Assembly: GCF_910592395.1 (NCBI RefSeq)
Contig: NC_088319.1
Span: 5,768,001 to 5,832,000, forward strand
Source of the DNA: Lineus longissimus
Lineage: Eukaryota; Nemertea; Pilidiophora; Heteronemertea; Lineidae
Length of the DNA: 64,000 nucleotides
Direction: 5' to 3'
This document shows positions 63,111 through 64,000 of the stretch, in pieces. Within the stretch, counting starts at the first letter, position 1, and every line of letters starts with the position of its first letter. A program made the position numbers and the translations under genes. The notes beneath the pieces were generated by a model. The model was not told where the DNA came from and ran no database searches. It saw only the letters and a program-made list of their open reading frames with translations.

Positions 63111-63740
63111 AAGGCTGGGGTTCACCTATGACACATCTTTTGTGCGCTTCCAACAACGATATCTATAACATATTGCTCACAAAACGGTACCTATTAATTT
63201 CAATGCATGTTTTAGTTCCTACCTTTATTGTCCCATTTTCATTAAAAAAATATCAATTTTGACAGATTAGAATAGTGTTAATTAGCTTTTGATTAGAGGT
63301 CATAATTTAAGTTTTGAACAATCCTGCAGACTTTACGATGGGACGTATCCGTTTCGGCGTTGAACTCTCACATTGATGCATGGTGCGTGCAGATGCTAAC
63401 GATCCGTTTTTTTCTAAAAATACATTCCATTTAATTGGTGTAAACAAATAAATGCCCCCAAAGTGACTCGATTTACAATTTTCTGAATATTGCCTATTTT
63501 CGCCCAAATACTTTATAAGCGATCGTTAGGATCTAGAATGCACAGATGGCTATTACCAAATTATTTTTTCAAATACATGTATATCTATCCATAAAAGGGA
63601 AAACTTGTCACAAAAATCTGAAATATCGCGCACATACCGCCAGTTTAGCTTTGTTATTGTAATTCACTTCATTCCCGCCACTGCCTATAGCTGTTCTATG
63701 GGCCGTGAAAACCGCAAACAATCTGTACATGTTTTTGTAA
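63111..63740. other. Non-coding stretch, nothing recognised
   Basis: AT-rich sequence after the dispersed repeat. No splice-bounded open segment in phase 1 that would continue the gene was found. Confidence 0.4.
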
Positions 63741-63746
63741 GCAGTC

Positions 63747-63930
63747 GTCGCTCGCGCAAACTTGTCTTGCATGTTTTTGTGAAAGAGGACGTCGGAGAAC
63801 GCGGTCGTATATCAAAACAGACGTTGGGTGGCGCTCGCGCAAACTTCCCTCACATGTTTTTGTGAAAGAGGACGTCGGAGAACGCGGTCGTATAAAAAAA
63901 CAGACGTTGGGTGGCGCTCGAGACGGGTCA
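63747..63930. repeat. 83-bp tandem duplication
   Basis: The block gcgctcgcgcaaactt, catgtttttgtgaaagagga, gtcggagaacgcggtcgtat, cagacgttgggtggcgctcg occurs twice, the landmark gaaagagg at 63781 and 63864. It lies near the right edge of the window. Confidence 0.85.
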
Positions 63931-64000
63931 TCCTATTTAGCGTCCAGTGGCGACCAGTGGCGTCCAACGCGAAATAATAGTGTGTATATGGTTAAAAATG

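Noticed and set aside
1-64000. CRISPR arrays, operons or prokaryotic defence systems
   Set aside because: Repeat structure, introns and retroelements are eukaryotic. No regular spacer-repeat pattern exists.

Overview
The window reads as intron-rich nuclear DNA from a metazoan, most likely a marine invertebrate. Short exons with GT..AG introns sit among LINE, Penelope-like, pogo-like, SINE and foldback debris, and TACATGTA- and TAGGCCT-type words are common. I cannot fix the phylum: lophotrochozoan, ambulacrarian and cephalochordate all remain possible. There is no prokaryotic gene organisation, no CRISPR array and no rRNA.

Almost everything supportable as coding belongs to one very large plus-strand gene that fills the window. 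I traced 48 consecutive exons from 674 to 62072. Every intron phase matches across every junction, giving about 9.5 kb of open coding sequence (about 3,160 residues). The start codon, signal peptide and promoter, and the stop codon and 3' end, are not visible and probably lie outside the window.

Layout of the product: (1) a basic linker and a helical segment with a SAP-like motif (674-3214). (2) Eleven tandem copies of a composite module (7308-43579). Part A is a Cys-rich block with an LPxLP start, a GIxCC core, a DPC motif, GFEKW and a terminal YxWG. Part B is a beta-rich block ending LDKAxxPIPxC...WPS. Part C is a helical linker. A second SAP-like motif lies between modules 1 and 2. (3) Two furin-type sites just after module 11, the second completed by splicing. 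(4) A basic/helical segment and a beta-strand-rich region (44261-55720). (5) A distal region with a PAN/Apple-like cysteine pattern and fibronectin-III-like segments (56500-62072). The likely product is a modular secreted or extracellular-matrix protein cut into two chains. I do not recognise a named gene.

The introns hold most of the mobile DNA: a degenerate pogo-like transposase (about 4.0-5.0 kb) within a 2.3-kb inverted-repeat element, LINE fragments (10.3, 12.7-13.6, 51.7-53.7 kb), the 3' end of a Penelope-like element with a GIY-YIG domain (25.1-25.5 kb), a nested palindrome (27.0-27.6 kb), several small inverted-repeat elements, tRNA-derived SINE-like sequences (49.9, 60.7, 60.9 kb) and a roughly 300-bp tandem repeat (41.6-43.0 kb). 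Two observations stand out. The intron pattern of the modules records how the array grew. The 51.7-53.7 kb LINE is bracketed by near-identical 355-bp direct repeats that end 8 bp before an exon.
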